Of a stretch of 64,000 bases of DNA, positions 26,235-35,009 are shown piece after piece (position 1 is the stretch's first letter; every line of letters begins with the position of its first letter). The DNA lies in the NCBI RefSeq assembly GCF_001866645.1, contig NZ_MLYP01000013.1:1-64000 (forward strand). Reading direction: 5' to 3'. Below the pieces are notes generated by a model that was given only the letters and a program-made list of their open reading frames with translations, had not been told where the DNA came from and did not search any database. The DNA comes from Streptomyces colonosanans. GTDB taxonomy: Bacteria; Actinomycetota; Actinomycetes; Streptomycetales; Streptomycetaceae. The translations under genes were made by a program, and so were the position numbers.

Positions 26235-26566
26235 GCGTCGGGCAGGATGCGGGCCGCTCGGGGCCGGAGCTTCGCGACGTTGTCGAGCGGGGTGGGCAGG
26301 TCGCCGGTGGCGGTCTTGCGGACGCCGGCGTTCTCAGCGGTGGTGTTCACCAGGTCGGCCGGGGTGCAGGAGAGGATGTCGCAGAGCGCGGACAGGACCT
26401 GCAGCGACAGCCGTTCCGGGGTCCCAGAGACCAGGCGGTGGACCTGGGAGGCGGACAGAGCGATGCCGCGTTCGCGCAGCAGCGGCACCAGTTCGGTCGC
26501 GGTGAAGATGTGGCGCTGGGCCATCAGCTCACGCAACCGCCAGGTGTAGCCGACCTTGCGCTTCAT
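26231..26566 (-). CDS. Helix-turn-helix (XRE-type) protein of the three-gene element
   Basis: A 111-residue DNA-binding protein. The HTH lies at about residues 15-60 (WRLRELMAQRHIFTATELVP and ALSASQVHRLVSGTPERLSL). It is fused to a short Pro/Arg-rich tail. Both ends overlap neighbours by ATGA, so the three genes are translated as one coupled unit. Small HTH proteins of this kind accompany recombinase pairs in many actinobacterial mobile elements. It may direct site recognition or repress the operon. Confidence 0.85.
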   Translation of the reverse strand: MKRKVGYTWRLRELMAQRHIFTATELVPLLRERGIALSASQVHRLVSGTPERLSLQVLSALCDILSCTPADLVNTTAENAGVRKTATGDLPTPLDNVAKLRPRAARILPDA

Positions 26567-27708
26567 GCCTGCCTCCCGTTCTGGGCCTGGAGGGCGGCGC
26601 TGACGGTGGCGTCCAGGTGCCGGCGCAGGGTGCGGGTGCGGAAGTCCGAGGAGACGCAGGTGTAGATGGACGTGGTGCTGGCGTGCTCGTGGCCGACCTG
26701 TTCCTGGACGAAGCGAGGGTCCCAGCCGTCCTCGATCAGGTGGGTGACGTAGGACCTTCGGAAGGAGTGGTAGTCCAGCCCGTCGTCCAGGCCCAGGGCC
26801 TTGCGGTAGGCGATGAAGCGGGAGTTGATGCGCTGGCAGCCGATCCGAAGCCCGCGTTCGGAGGGCCAGGCCGCGGGGTTGCCGTCGGCACCCAGCAGCG
26901 GGCGGACCTCGGTGAACCACTCGTCCAGGACGTCGGGGGTCCAGCCGAACACGGTCAGCACGCCGCGACGCTTGGGCGGTGAGCCCTTCTTAGCCTTGCC
27001 GAACCGGACCTGGCAGCGGCCGAACTCGCCGTACTCGGCGCCGTGCGGGTTGCGACCGAAGTCGGCGGCGTCGAGCATCCGCGTCTCGTTGCGCCGCAGC
27101 CCGTATGCGTAGGCGGTCTTGAACAGGGTGGCGTCACGGAACGCCGGCAACCAGCCCTTGCGGCCGAAGGCCCTGATCCGGGCGACCTCGTCGTCGCAGT
27201 GCTCGAAGAACGCGTGCAGCTCGGCCTTGGTGAACGCCCGCTTCTTCGCGTCGGCCTCGTTGTCCTGGACGTGCACCGCAGTGTTCCACTCGTGAACGAC
27301 CTGAACCGGGTGGGTGCCGAACCGTTCCTCGCACGTAGCCGCCCAGTCGTAGAGCGGGTCGGTGACGAAGTGGCAGAACGCCCGGACCGCCTCCGAGTAG
27401 GAGCGGATCGTGGAACGGCGCAGGTCCCGCAGAGAGCGCAGGTCACCGAGCCACTCGTCGACCATCGCCGGCGTCCAGTGCCACGGGTAGGTGTTCACGT
27501 ACGCGGCGAACGCCTTGACCGTGTTCTCCCGGCCCTCCACCGTCGTCCGGGCCAGATTCCGCGCGAGCTGCTGGTTGGCGAACCCGGTCAGCATCGCGGT
27601 GAAGACCTGTTCTTCCGGCCGCAGCAGCGCGACTCCGTCCACCAGGTGCAGCCGTGCCGCACCTGGGATCGTCCCGTTGAACCCCACCGGTCCACCACCC
27701 TCCGTCAT
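26563..27708 (-). CDS. Tyrosine integrase of the three-gene element
   Basis: A 381-residue site-specific recombinase from the chosen ATG. An N-terminal SAM-like core-binding domain (TVEGRENTVKAFAAYVN region) precedes the catalytic domain, which has the full set: Arg in AYGLRRNETRML, His-x-x-Arg in DYHSFRRSYVTH, His in QEQVGHEH, and Tyr in TTSIYTCV. ATG at 27708 is preferred because conserved sequence begins there. GTG at 27786 would add 26 residues, and neither has a clear Shine-Dalgarno sequence. It is the first gene of the operon and the only member with a complete catalytic set. Confidence 0.88.
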   Translation of the reverse strand: MTEGGGPVGFNGTIPGAARLHLVDGVALLRPEEQVFTAMLTGFANQQLARNLARTTVEGRENTVKAFAAYVNTYPWHWTPAMVDEWLGDLRSLRDLRRSTIRSYSEAVRAFCHFVTDPLYDWAATCEERFGTHPVQVVHEWNTAVHVQDNEADAKKRAFTKAELHAFFEHCDDEVARIRAFGRKGWLPAFRDATLFKTAYAYGLRRNETRMLDAADFGRNPHGAEYGEFGRCQVRFGKAKKGSPPKRRGVLTVFGWTPDVLDEWFTEVRPLLGADGNPAAWPSERGLRIGCQRINSRFIAYRKALGLDDGLDYHSFRRSYVTHLIEDGWDPRFVQEQVGHEHASTTSIYTCVSSDFRTRTLRRHLDATVSAALQAQNGRQA

Positions 27709-27729
27709 TCGCGTCGTATGCGAGAAAAC

Positions 27730-27742
27730 CGCATCTGATGCG
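27730..27742. promoter_or_regulatory. Palindrome CGCATC-T-GATGCG upstream of the integrase
   Basis: A perfect 6-bp inverted repeat with a single central base, 22 bases before the integrase ATG chosen here. It would overlap the promoter. The similar sequence at 27906-27918 makes an autoregulatory operator or a recombination core site plausible. Confidence 0.45.
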
Positions 27743-27851
27743 AGTCGACGGACAAACCGCTGGTCAGTCAGCCGGACGAGTGACACCAGCTGGCGTCGCC
27801 CTCACGTCCGTCGCTACCGTCGCCACCAGCAGACTGGGCCAACTTCCATGG

Positions 27852-28217
27852 TCAGCACGCTGGTAGGCGCCGTTGGCCACGACGATTCGCGAACCGTCGC
27901 GAGTTCGCATCGGATGCAATTGGCGGCACTTGTTCCGGCTCGACGCCCTCGGCGACCACGCCGCCGTGGTTGCCGCGCACGGAGACCCACAGCCAGTCGG
28001 CTCCGCCGGTCACCTCAGTCATCAGCAGGCGGCGGACCTGGAGCCACCGCTGGAGCGCGACCCGGGTCGCGCGGCGCAGCGGGTAGACCTGGACGGACAC
28101 CGGCGTGTCTGGGCGGGCGTTCTGCGGCCGCCGGGTGATGCGCACCTCGTCCAGGGCGGGGGAGAAGTCCTCCAGGCGCAGCGCGCACAGCTCGCCCCGG
28201 CCCGCTGGGCCACTCGT
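27852..28217 (-). pseudogene. Truncated tyrosine recombinase fragment
   Basis: An open stretch of about 120 codons starts directly after an in-frame TAA. It reads TSGPAGRGELCALRLEDFSP and then RITRRPQNARPDTPVSVQVY. GRGELCALRLEDF is the box I region of a phage-type integrase, normally in the middle of the protein. Both the N-terminal domain and the catalytic C-terminus are missing. The similarity stops around 27920 in the direction of the three-gene operon, near the second CGCATC palindrome, suggesting the element inserted or recombined here. Confidence 0.65.
27906..27918. repeat. Second CGCATC-G-GATGCA palindrome
   Basis: It matches the 27730 palindrome at 11 of 13 positions. It lies at the point where integrase similarity in the broken fragment is lost, so it may mark the right boundary of the three-gene element. 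Confidence 0.4.
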
Positions 28218-28229
28218 TACAGCGCCCTC

Positions 28230-29012
28230 TTATGGTCGTGCCTGCGTGGGCAGGGTGAGAATTTCGGCTCCGTTGTCGGTGATGGCGATGGTGTGCTCGC
28301 TGTGCGCGGTCCGGCAGCCTGTCGCGCTGCGCAGCGTCCAACCGTCGGCGTCGGTGACGAGTGTGGCAGTGTCGGCCATGACCCAGGGCTCCAGGGCGAG
28401 CAGCAGTCCGGGGCGCAGCTTGTATCCGCGGCCTGGCCGTCCGGTGTTCGCGATGTGGGGGTCCTGGTGCATGGTCGAGCCGATGCCGTGGCCTCCGAAC
28501 TCGATGTTGATCGGGTAGCCCGCTTCACTGAGGACCGTGCCGATGGCGTGGGAGAGATCACCGATGCGCGCCCCAGGCTTGGCGGCGGCGATGCCGGCGG
28601 CGAGCGCACGTTCGGTCGTCTCGATCATCGCAACGCTCTCCGCCGGCCTGGCCTTGCCCACCAGAAAGCTGATCGCGGCGTCCGCGGCCACCCCGCCCCT
28701 GGCTACAGCGAGGTCGAGAGTCAGCAGATCCCCGTCTGCCAGCGTGTAGTTGTGAGGCCGCCCGTGGAGCACTCCGTCGTTGACGGCCGTGCAGATGTAG
28801 TGCCCGAACGGGCCGCGCCCGAAGGAAGGTGCGTAGTCGACGTAGCAGGACTGCGCTCCCGCCTCGGTGATCATCTCTTTGGCCCACTGGTCGATGTCCA
28901 GCAGGTTCGTCCCGACCGTGCTGCGCTGCTTCAGCGTGTGCAGGATGTTTCCGACCAGGGCGCCGGTGTCTCTCGCCCGCTCAAGCCGCGCGGAGTTCAG
29001 GATCTCAATCAT
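28230..29012 (-). CDS. map: Type I methionine aminopeptidase
   Basis: A 260-residue MetAP. All five metal ligands are placed: Asp in LTLDLAVARGG, the second Asp in VAADAAISF, His in FGGHGIG, Glu in LALEPWV and Glu in AHSEHTIAI. The substrate-binding His is in YICTAVNDGVLHG-like context. It removes the initiator methionine from nascent proteins. ATG at 29012 is set by GAGAGG six bases upstream. The gene sits in a mobile island and is divergent from an XRE regulator, so it is probably an accessory copy in addition to the housekeeping one. Confidence 0.9.
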   Translation of the reverse strand: MIEILNSARLERARDTGALVGNILHTLKQRSTVGTNLLDIDQWAKEMITEAGAQSCYVDYAPSFGRGPFGHYICTAVNDGVLHGRPHNYTLADGDLLTLDLAVARGGVAADAAISFLVGKARPAESVAMIETTERALAAGIAAAKPGARIGDLSHAIGTVLSEAGYPINIEFGGHGIGSTMHQDPHIANTGRPGRGYKLRPGLLLALEPWVMADTATLVTDADGWTLRSATGCRTAHSEHTIAITDNGAEILTLPTQARP

Positions 29013-29048
29013 GGGGGACCTCTCATGTGCGTCCAATAACTATCCCGG

Positions 29049-29069
29049 TCTAACTGTACCGGCATTAGA
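29049..29069. promoter_or_regulatory. Possible operator between map and the XRE gene
   Basis: An inverted repeat, TCTAA and TTAGA, with an 11-bp centre lies in the 65-base divergent promoter region. The 5-bp arms make it weak on their own. The divergent layout suggests control by the XRE protein. Confidence 0.35.
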
Positions 29070-29077
29070 ATGGGGTC

Positions 29078-29383
29078 ATGGTCAGGTTGCCGCTCACCCC
29101 CGCCGAGGTAGAACGCGGACAGCGCCTTGGCGCCCTGCTCCGCCGAGCCCGGGGCTGCCGCTCGATGCTGGACGTGGCGCTCGCTTCGCGCATCTCGCCG
29201 GAAACCTTGCGGAAGATCGAATCCGGCCGTGTGGCCACCCCCGCCTTCCCGACCATCGCAGCGATCGCCGACACCCTCGGCCTGTCTCTCGACGACGTCT
29301 GGGCCGAGATCAACCGGGCGGAGCGAACCGTCGAGGATCAGTCGGTCCTGCCTGTCGCACGGCGTCCATCGCTGGTTTCGTAA
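29078..29383 (+). CDS. XRE family helix-turn-helix regulator
   Basis: A 101-residue Cro/C1-type protein with one HTH ([20 protein letters not shown]) at about residues 30-50, then a dimerisation-like helix ([20 protein letters not shown]). It is divergent from the methionine aminopeptidase. Such pairs recur in Streptomyces, and the regulator most likely controls the shared promoter. ATG at 29078 has no strong Shine-Dalgarno sequence, so a short leader or leaderless transcript is possible. Confidence 0.82.
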   Translation: MVRLPLTPAEVERGQRLGALLRRARGCRSMLDVALASRISPETLRKIESGRVATPAFPTIAAIADTLGLSLDDVWAEINRAERTVEDQSVLPVARRPSLVS

Positions 29384-29459
29384 CACCCACCCACATCAAG
29401 TACGCATAAATGAGCGAAAAAACGGGTCACAACCCTTTCTGAGCCAGCGAGCTTGTCCG

Positions 29460-29813
29460 TGGCCTCGTCAAGATCACCGGTGCCGAGCTACCGGCGAACG
29501 GCCTATCGAGGCAAAGCAGGACAGCGCACAGGCTGGTGGTGAAGCCGTCCAGGCCGACGAGGGCATGGGCCGCATCGCCTTCCTCCTGCTCGCCCTGTTC
29601 GCCGAGATGGAACGCACCTTCACCGCCGAGCGAGCCGCCCACGCCCGCGTCGTGGCCGAAGCCGCCGGCCGCCGCATCGGCCGCCCAATGGCCCACCCTG
29701 ACGACAAAATCGAGTACGCACGCCTACTGAAGGAGCAGGGCTCCGGCTACGGCGAGATCAGCACCAGGACCGGCATCCCGAAGACCTCCCTGCACCACTA
29801 CCTTCAAGGGTGA
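29460..29813 (+). pseudogene. C-terminal remnant of a serine recombinase (resolvase/invertase family)
   Basis: From about 29560 the frame reads [20 protein letters not shown], then [20 protein letters not shown], then [20 protein letters not shown], ending at 29813. This is the long E-helix and C-terminal HTH of a Tn3-type resolvase or invertase. The catalytic N-terminal domain with the active serine is absent, and the bases before 29460 do not supply it. Non-functional. Confidence 0.75.
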
Positions 29814-29856
29814 GTGTTGTGGTGCAGGGGCATGCCAGAGTCAACGGGGGTGGGCG

Positions 29857-30414
29857 GTGGAGCGCGGGGAGCTGATCGCGGGCCGGTACGAGCTGGTCAA
29901 GCGGCTCGGCCGGGGCGGTATGGGCGACGTGTGGGCCGGGCGGGACCGCACCCTGCATCGCGACGTGGCGATCAAACTACTCGTTCTCGACGGTGCAGCC
30001 CATGAGGACCTGCCCAGACGGTTCGAGCGCGAGGCGGTGGCCGCCGCGCAGATCAACCATCCGAACGTGGTCGCCCTGCACGACCGTGGCGTTCACGAGG
30101 ACCTGCTGTTCCTGGTCATGGAGAGGGTCGCGGGCGCAACGCTCACTGAGTACATCCGTAGCGACGGACCGATGGCTCCTTCCCACGCACTGGCAATCGC
30201 CGAAGAGATCTGCGCGGCGCTGATCGCCGCCCATCAAGCTGGTGTCGTCCATTACGACATCAAGCCGCACAACGTGATGCTCACCCCCGGCCGCCAGGTG
30301 AAAGTCGTCGATTTCGGGATCGCCGGGTTCCTCCAGACCGCTTTCACGCTGGCTGGGTCCTCGCAGCTGACGCCAGCAGGAACCCCTGAGTACGGCGCGC
30401 GAGCGGGGGTTTGA
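29857..30414 (+). pseudogene. Serine/threonine protein kinase truncated at an IS630 remnant
   Basis: A 185-codon frame encodes the first two thirds of a PknB-type kinase domain: P-loop LGRGGMGDVW, catalytic Lys in VAIKLL, VHYDIKPHN in place of HRDLKPxN, and VVDFGIAGF. After GTPEY the sequence departs to GARAGV and stops. The expected GAPEQ segment, the C-lobe helices and any membrane or sensor domain are gone. At this point an IS630-type transposase frame begins. The fragment lacks substrate-binding elements and is unlikely to work. Confidence 0.8.
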
Positions 30415-30664
30415 CGCGCTGGACCCAAAATGGAGCGGGGGACGCCCCAAGACGATCAGTGACACGGTGCGCGAGAGCATCTGCCTGATCGCCCGGACGT
30501 CCCCCGCCGACTGGAAGATCACCGCCTTCTCCACGTGGAGCCTGAGCAAGCTCGCCGACCACCTCGTCAAGCAGAAGGTGGTGGCGGTCTGGACGAAGAC
30601 CGCCGACGACATCCTCGACACCCTGGCCGCATACTGCACACGAATTAACGACTCAGGACACTAG
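30401..30664 (+). mobile_element. Internally deleted IS630-family transposase remnant
   Basis: In one frame the text runs GFDALDPKWSGGRPKTISDT, then SPADWKITAFSTWSLSKLAD, and then jumps to WTKTADDILDTLAAYCTRIN before the stop at 30664. The first two parts belong to the N-terminal and central region of Streptomyces IS630 transposases and the last part to their C-terminal end. The DDE catalytic core between them is deleted. Confidence 0.78.
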
Positions 30665-30967
30665 CCGAACCCCAGCAAGATCAATCTCAGCGGCACTTTC
30701 TGTACGCCAACTACTCACACCCGCGTCCGCTCCGGCAGACGGGCCGCGCGTCTGTTACCGCGCCCGCAACCGCCCGGTCACCCGCATACCGTCCACGCGA
30801 CACGCTCCGGACGGATGCGCGCACGTTCTTACCGAGGTCCTGTACGCATCACGCAACGATGCCCCGGAACGCCTACTTCCTCGTAGTCGGATTATCAGGT
30901 TGCCCGTTCCGCGGAGCCGGACCGGCGCGACGGTGAACCGACCGCGGAAGTCCTGGAAGGCCCATCC
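30665..30967. other. Intergenic region before the GT39 gene
   Basis: 303 bases between the IS630 remnant and the membrane glycosyltransferase. It should hold the latter's promoter. GGAAGG lies eight bases before the ATG at 30968. No small gene or strong repeat was recognised. Confidence 0.35.
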
Positions 30968-32953
30968 ATGCTCAGCACTCGTTCCGAGCACACCGCAGCG
31001 CCCGACGCCGAACCGGCGACCGCGACCGCCGTGCTCCGCCCCCGCGACGGAGGGGGCCCACCCGGGGAGGAACCGAGTGCACCGCGCCCGGCGTACGAAC
31101 TCCCGATCCTGCTGTCCCTCGCCGCACTCGCGGCCGTGCTCTTCACATGGGGCATCGACCACAGCGTCTACCACGTGTTCTACGCCAGCGCCGTACGCAG
31201 CATGACCGACAACCCGGTCGCGTTCTTCTTCGGCTCGTTCGACCCGGGCAACTCCATCACCCTCGACAAGCTGCCCGGATTCCTGTGGCCCCAGGCCCTG
31301 TCCGCGATGGTGTTCGGCTTTCACCCCTGGGCGTTGGTGCTGCCCCAGGCGATCGAAGGCGTGGCCTGCGTCCTCCTCCTTCATCTGCTCGTACGCCGCT
31401 GGGCCGGCGTCGTGGCGGGGCTGCTGGCCGCCGCGTTCCTGACGCTCACTCCGGTCACCGTGGGGCTCGGCCGGTCGATCGTGGAGGACGCGCCGTTCGT
31501 CCTGCTGCTGCTCCTGGCCGCCGAGGCCACCGGGCGGGCCGTCGCATGCGCCCGGTTGCGGACACTGCTGCTGGCCGGGGTCTGGGTGGGGCTGGCTTTC
31601 CAGTGCAAGATGCTGGAGGCCTGGGCGGTGCTGCCGGCACTGGCCGTCACCTATCTGGTGGCCGCGCCGACCACCCTGCGACGCAGGGTGAAGCATGTCG
31701 CGCTGGCCGGTGCGGTGACCCTGGCGGTGTCGGTGTCGTGGATGGCCGTCGCGACGGTGATCCCGGCGGGGTCGCGCCCCTATATCGACGGCACCACGGA
31801 CAACTCGGCCTACAGCATGATCGTGGGGTACAACTTCCTGACCCGGTTTCACGCGGTCAGCGTCGACGCGGCCGGTACGGGCAGCGTCGACGCCGTCGGG
31901 ACCGCACACCCCGCGGCTGGTCCGGGCCCGCACATGGGCGACGGAGTGCTCAAGATGTTCAGTCCGGGGCTGGCCACGCAGACGGGATGGCTGTACCCGC
32001 TGGCCACGCTCGGCCTCGTCTGGGGACTGGGGGCCCTGTGGCGCCGCCGCGCCGCCCGCACCGACCCGGCGATCGCCGGGTACCTGATGTGGGGAGTGTG
32101 GCTGGCCACGTTCTTCGCCGCGTTCAGTTTTGGCAGCGTCACCGGGCACACGTACTACATGGGCGTCGTCGCGGTGGCCCTCGCCGCGCTGAGCGGTGCC
32201 GGGCTGGTGCGGGCCTGGCGAGCGTGCCGGGCCGGCGGCCGAGATGCCTGGGTACTGCAGGCGGTGACCGCCGTGAACGTCGTCTGGTGCGCGGTTCTGA
32301 CGCTGCGCTATCCCCACTTCTTCGGATGGCTGGCTCCCGCCGCCGCCGCCCTCGGCGTCGTGTGTCTGGCGCTCGTGGGCCTGGGCCGCACCCGGGTGAC
32401 GCACCGGCCGCGGATCGTCACGGCCGGGCTCGCGGCCGGGCTCGCCGCGCTTCTCCTCATCCCGGCCGTGTGGTCGGCCTCGGCGCTGTCGCCGCACTAC
32501 AACCAGGCCGGAGGCATGGCCAGGGTCGGCCCGACCAGCCGTCCGAGCGGCGGCGGACCGTCACGTCTCACGCCGGGCGACCGGAAGTTCCTCGCCTACC
32601 TCACGGCACACCGAGACGGAGCGAAGTACCTTGTCGCGTTGCCCGGATGGAGCGATGCCGCGCCCTACATCCTCGCGGCCAACGCGTCCGTACTCCCCAT
32701 GGGCGGCTTCACCGGGCAGGTTCCGTACCCCACGCTGGACCGGCTCCGCCAACTGATCGACTCCGGCCGGTTGCACTACGTGGAGCTCCGGCGGCCCCGT
32801 ACGCACGAGTGGCACCGGACGGCCGTCCCTGCTTCCGCCGCCGCGACAGCACGCTGGGTCACCTCGCACTGCACGCGCGTGCCGGCGGCGGCTTACGGCT
32901 CCGGCGCCGCTTTGCCACCGCTGTACCGGTGTGACGCGGAAGCCGAGCGCTGA
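30968..32953 (+). CDS. Family 39 (ArnT/PMT-like) membrane glycosyltransferase
   Basis: A 661-residue GT-C enzyme. After a disordered Pro/Ala-rich N-terminus of about 40 residues come around 11-12 membrane helices. The large first outer loop carries FFFGSFDPGNSITLDKLPGF, where the acidic residue typical of GT39 catalysis lies. The C-terminal 150 residues form an extracytoplasmic domain. The family transfers a sugar from a polyprenyl-phosphate carrier to protein or lipid outside the membrane. The open frame begins with ATG after GGAAGG. It ends six bases from the convergent SDR gene. Confidence 0.87.
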   Translation: MLSTRSEHTAAPDAEPATATAVLRPRDGGGPPGEEPSAPRPAYELPILLSLAALAAVLFTWGIDHSVYHVFYASAVRSMTDNPVAFFFGSFDPGNSITLDKLPGFLWPQALSAMVFGFHPWALVLPQAIEGVACVLLLHLLVRRWAGVVAGLLAAAFLTLTPVTVGLGRSIVEDAPFVLLLLLAAEATGRAVACARLRTLLLAGVWVGLAFQCKMLEAWAVLPALAVTYLVAAPTTLRRRVKHVALAGAVTLAVSVSWMAVATVIPAGSRPYIDGTTDNSAYSMIVGYNFLTRFHAVSVDAAGTGSVDAVGTAHPAAGPGPHMGDGVLKMFSPGLATQTGWLYPLATLGLVWGLGALWRRRAARTDPAIAGYLMWGVWLATFFAAFSFGSVTGHTYYMGVVAVALAALSGAGLVRAWRACRAGGRDAWVLQAVTAVNVVWCAVLTLRYPHFFGWLAPAAAALGVVCLALVGLGRTRVTHRPRIVTAGLAAGLAALLLIPAVWSASALSPHYNQAGGMARVGPTSRPSGGGPSRLTPGDRKFLAYLTAHRDGAKYLVALPGWSDAAPYILAANASVLPMGGFTGQVPYPTLDRLRQLIDSGRLHYVELRRPRTHEWHRTAVPASAAATARWVTSHCTRVPAAAYGSGAALPPLYRCDAEAER

Positions 32954-32959
32954 AGGGTG

Positions 32960-33769
32960 CTACGGCGCCTGAGGGCCGTCGTCGGGCTGCCGCAACGACT
33001 TCCGGAATCCCATGTTCACGGCGAGCAGGCCGCCGTCGACACGAAGCGTCGTGCCCGTGATCCACGCGGCGTCCGCGGAGGCGAGGAACGCGACGGCCGC
33101 CGCGATGTCCTCCGGCTCGCCGACCCGGCCCAGCGGATACAGTCCGCCCACCGCGGCGAGGTCTGCGTCGCGGCCCTCCCACGCGGTGGTGCGGACCGTG
33201 CCGGGCGCCACGAGGTTGACCCGGACCCCGCGGGCTGCCGCATGCCCGGCAAGAGTGCGGGTGAGGGATTCAAGTCCCGCCTTCGCGGCGCTGTAGGCGT
33301 GGTTACCGAAGTCCTGGATGCCGTTCACGGACCCGATGTTGACGATGGCACCACGCTCGGAGGCCACCAGGTGCGGAAGTGCCGCGCGACTGCAGCGGTA
33401 CGCCCCGGTCAGGGTGAGATCGATGTCGCGCGCCCATACCTCGTCCGGTTCGTCCTCGAAGAGCGGGACGTCGGGGGTGCAGCCGTAGGCGTTGTTGACG
33501 AGCACGTCCAGCGTGCCGAAGGCGTCCACCGCGCGGGCGACGGCCGCCTCCACGGATGCCCGGTCCGCGACGTCGCACCGGAACTCCTCGGCCTGCGCGC
33601 CCTCTTCCCGCATCGCGTCCGCGGTCTTCTGTGCCTCCGTCAGGTCGGCGTCGGTGACGAGCACGCGGGCGCCCTCCTGCGCGAACCGCCGGGCGGTGGC
33701 GGCGCCGATGCCGCGCGCCGCACCCGTGATCAGGACTCCGTATCCCTCGAATCGCCTCATGTGATCCAT
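32960..33769 (-). CDS. Short-chain dehydrogenase/reductase
   Basis: A 269-residue classical SDR. The cofactor motif is TGAARGIG at residues 15-22, the NNAYG region is in place of NNAG, the catalytic Ser is in NIGSVNG, and YSAAK holds the catalytic Tyr and Lys. The C-terminus has VDGG as usual. Acidic residues after the second strand (VTDADL) favour NAD over NADP. ATG at 33769 is chosen; an in-frame ATG three codons later (33760) is an alternative. It stands alone. Substrate unknown. Confidence 0.88.
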   Translation of the reverse strand: MDHMRRFEGYGVLITGAARGIGAATARRFAQEGARVLVTDADLTEAQKTADAMREEGAQAEEFRCDVADRASVEAAVARAVDAFGTLDVLVNNAYGCTPDVPLFEDEPDEVWARDIDLTLTGAYRCSRAALPHLVASERGAIVNIGSVNGIQDFGNHAYSAAKAGLESLTRTLAGHAAARGVRVNLVAPGTVRTTAWEGRDADLAAVGGLYPLGRVGEPEDIAAAVAFLASADAAWITGTTLRVDGGLLAVNMGFRKSLRQPDDGPQAP

Positions 33770-34123
33770 GGCGCCGACGCTACCGGGGTTCGTTCGCAGT
33801 GCATCGGGCTTCAGCCCGATGGTGAAGCGAGTCCAGAATCCTCGGACTTCAGAGGTCGCCAGGGCGCTGTCCATCAGCGGCCTCCGGCCGCGGGGGCCCC
33901 GGGATCGGACCACGGACGCGATCCGTGTCGCTGCCCCGGGGTCGAGTACGCCGGGGACCAGTGCGCCGGGGACCGTTCGGGGCGTGCGGCCGAGCGGGCT
34001 CACCTCTGCTCAGTCCACAGGAACGGTGCACTGCCTTCTCTGGAGAGCCGGGGCCCGGTTGTCCAGCGGCAGGACGAACCCCCCTCTGCCTCAGGGCCGG
34101 CAGCGAGGTGCCCTGGTAGGGCG
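33770..34123. other. Intergenic region between SDR and lipoprotein genes
   Basis: 354 bases. An open frame continues upstream of the SDR start on the minus strand but encodes Arg/Pro-rich sequence unlike the family. Nothing else was recognised here. Confidence 0.3.
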
Positions 34124-34852
34124 TCAGGCGCCGGTGCCCGGGCTGAAGACCGTCAGGAACACGGAGGAGGAGTTGCCGGACACGGGTACCTTGCCGCCCG
34201 CCCACGTCACCTTCAGGGAGTCTCTCTCATCCGGCGGGGTGATGAGGATCGCCGCGGGCGTGGCGGTCCCGGCGCCGCTGACCTGGGGGTTGGAGAACGT
34301 CAGTCCGGCCCAGGCGCTCCTGCCCGGGGCCAGCGTGATCTTCGTGGGGCTGTTGGAGACGCGCTTGGGATCCGGTCCCAGCTGCTTGCCGGAGGCGTCC
34401 ACGAAGGCGGCGCCCGGGTAGCCGACGATCGTGCAGGTGCGTCCCGAGTGGTTGGTCAGCACGAGCGGGAAGTTCTCCTGTCCGGCCCCCGGGTTGTTGG
34501 CGCCGACGGAGGCGCGCAGCTCGGAGGTGTGGCAGCGGCTGCTGGTGGCGCGGGTCCCGGAGGAGGCCGTGGGCGGGGCCGTGGACGACGCGGAGCCGGA
34601 GCTGCCCGGCGTGGCAGGGGTGCCGGCCGTGAGCGTCGCCTTGTTGTCGCCGCTCGACCGGTCGCCCGAGGCGGGCCGGGCCGTCCCATGCGGCTTCTGG
34701 GGGGTGCTGCTCGGGCCGTTGCCGTCGCCGCAGGCGGTGAGCAGGCTCAGGGCGGCGACCGCGCCCAGCGCCGCCGCCATGTGTCGTGCCGAGAGGAAGG
34801 GGGCCGTGCTGTCGGGGTCCGGGCCCGCTGTGCCTCGCCGGAAGGTCACCAT
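34124..34852 (-). CDS. DUF4232 domain lipoprotein
   Basis: A 242-residue exported lipoprotein. A lipobox, LLTAC, ends the hydrophobic segment at residue 41. A Ser/Thr/Pro-rich linker of about 70 residues follows, then a beta-sandwich DUF4232 domain (CHTSELRASVG to the C-terminus) with conserved features such as LTNHSGRTCTIVGYPG. ATG at 34852 is seven bases from AAGGAG; GTG at 34858 would be too close to it. The signal peptide is unusually long, and an internal ATG 24 codons in would give a conventional one. Function unknown; members are abundant in Streptomyces. Confidence 0.82.
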   Translation of the reverse strand: MVTFRRGTAGPDPDSTAPFLSARHMAAALGAVAALSLLTACGDGNGPSSTPQKPHGTARPASGDRSSGDNKATLTAGTPATPGSSGSASSTAPPTASSGTRATSSRCHTSELRASVGANNPGAGQENFPLVLTNHSGRTCTIVGYPGAAFVDASGKQLGPDPKRVSNSPTKITLAPGRSAWAGLTFSNPQVSGAGTATPAAILITPPDERDSLKVTWAGGKVPVSGNSSSVFLTVFSPGTGA

Positions 34853-35009
34853 GTCCACGCTCCTTGAAACTCACCGCCCGCTCCGGGCGCCGGCGAACGG
34901 TGCCGTGTGCCACGTCTTCCCGGTCCGATGCGCGCTCACTCGAAAAAGTTCGGGCGTTGCCCCCCGCGCAGTCGTTCTGCCGGGTCCCGGCGGAGCCTCA
35001 CGGGTCCGG

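Noticed and set aside
24026..30664. An integrative conjugative element or prophage
   Set aside because: No conjugation, replication, capsid or terminase genes are present; only recombinases, remnants and cargo were found.
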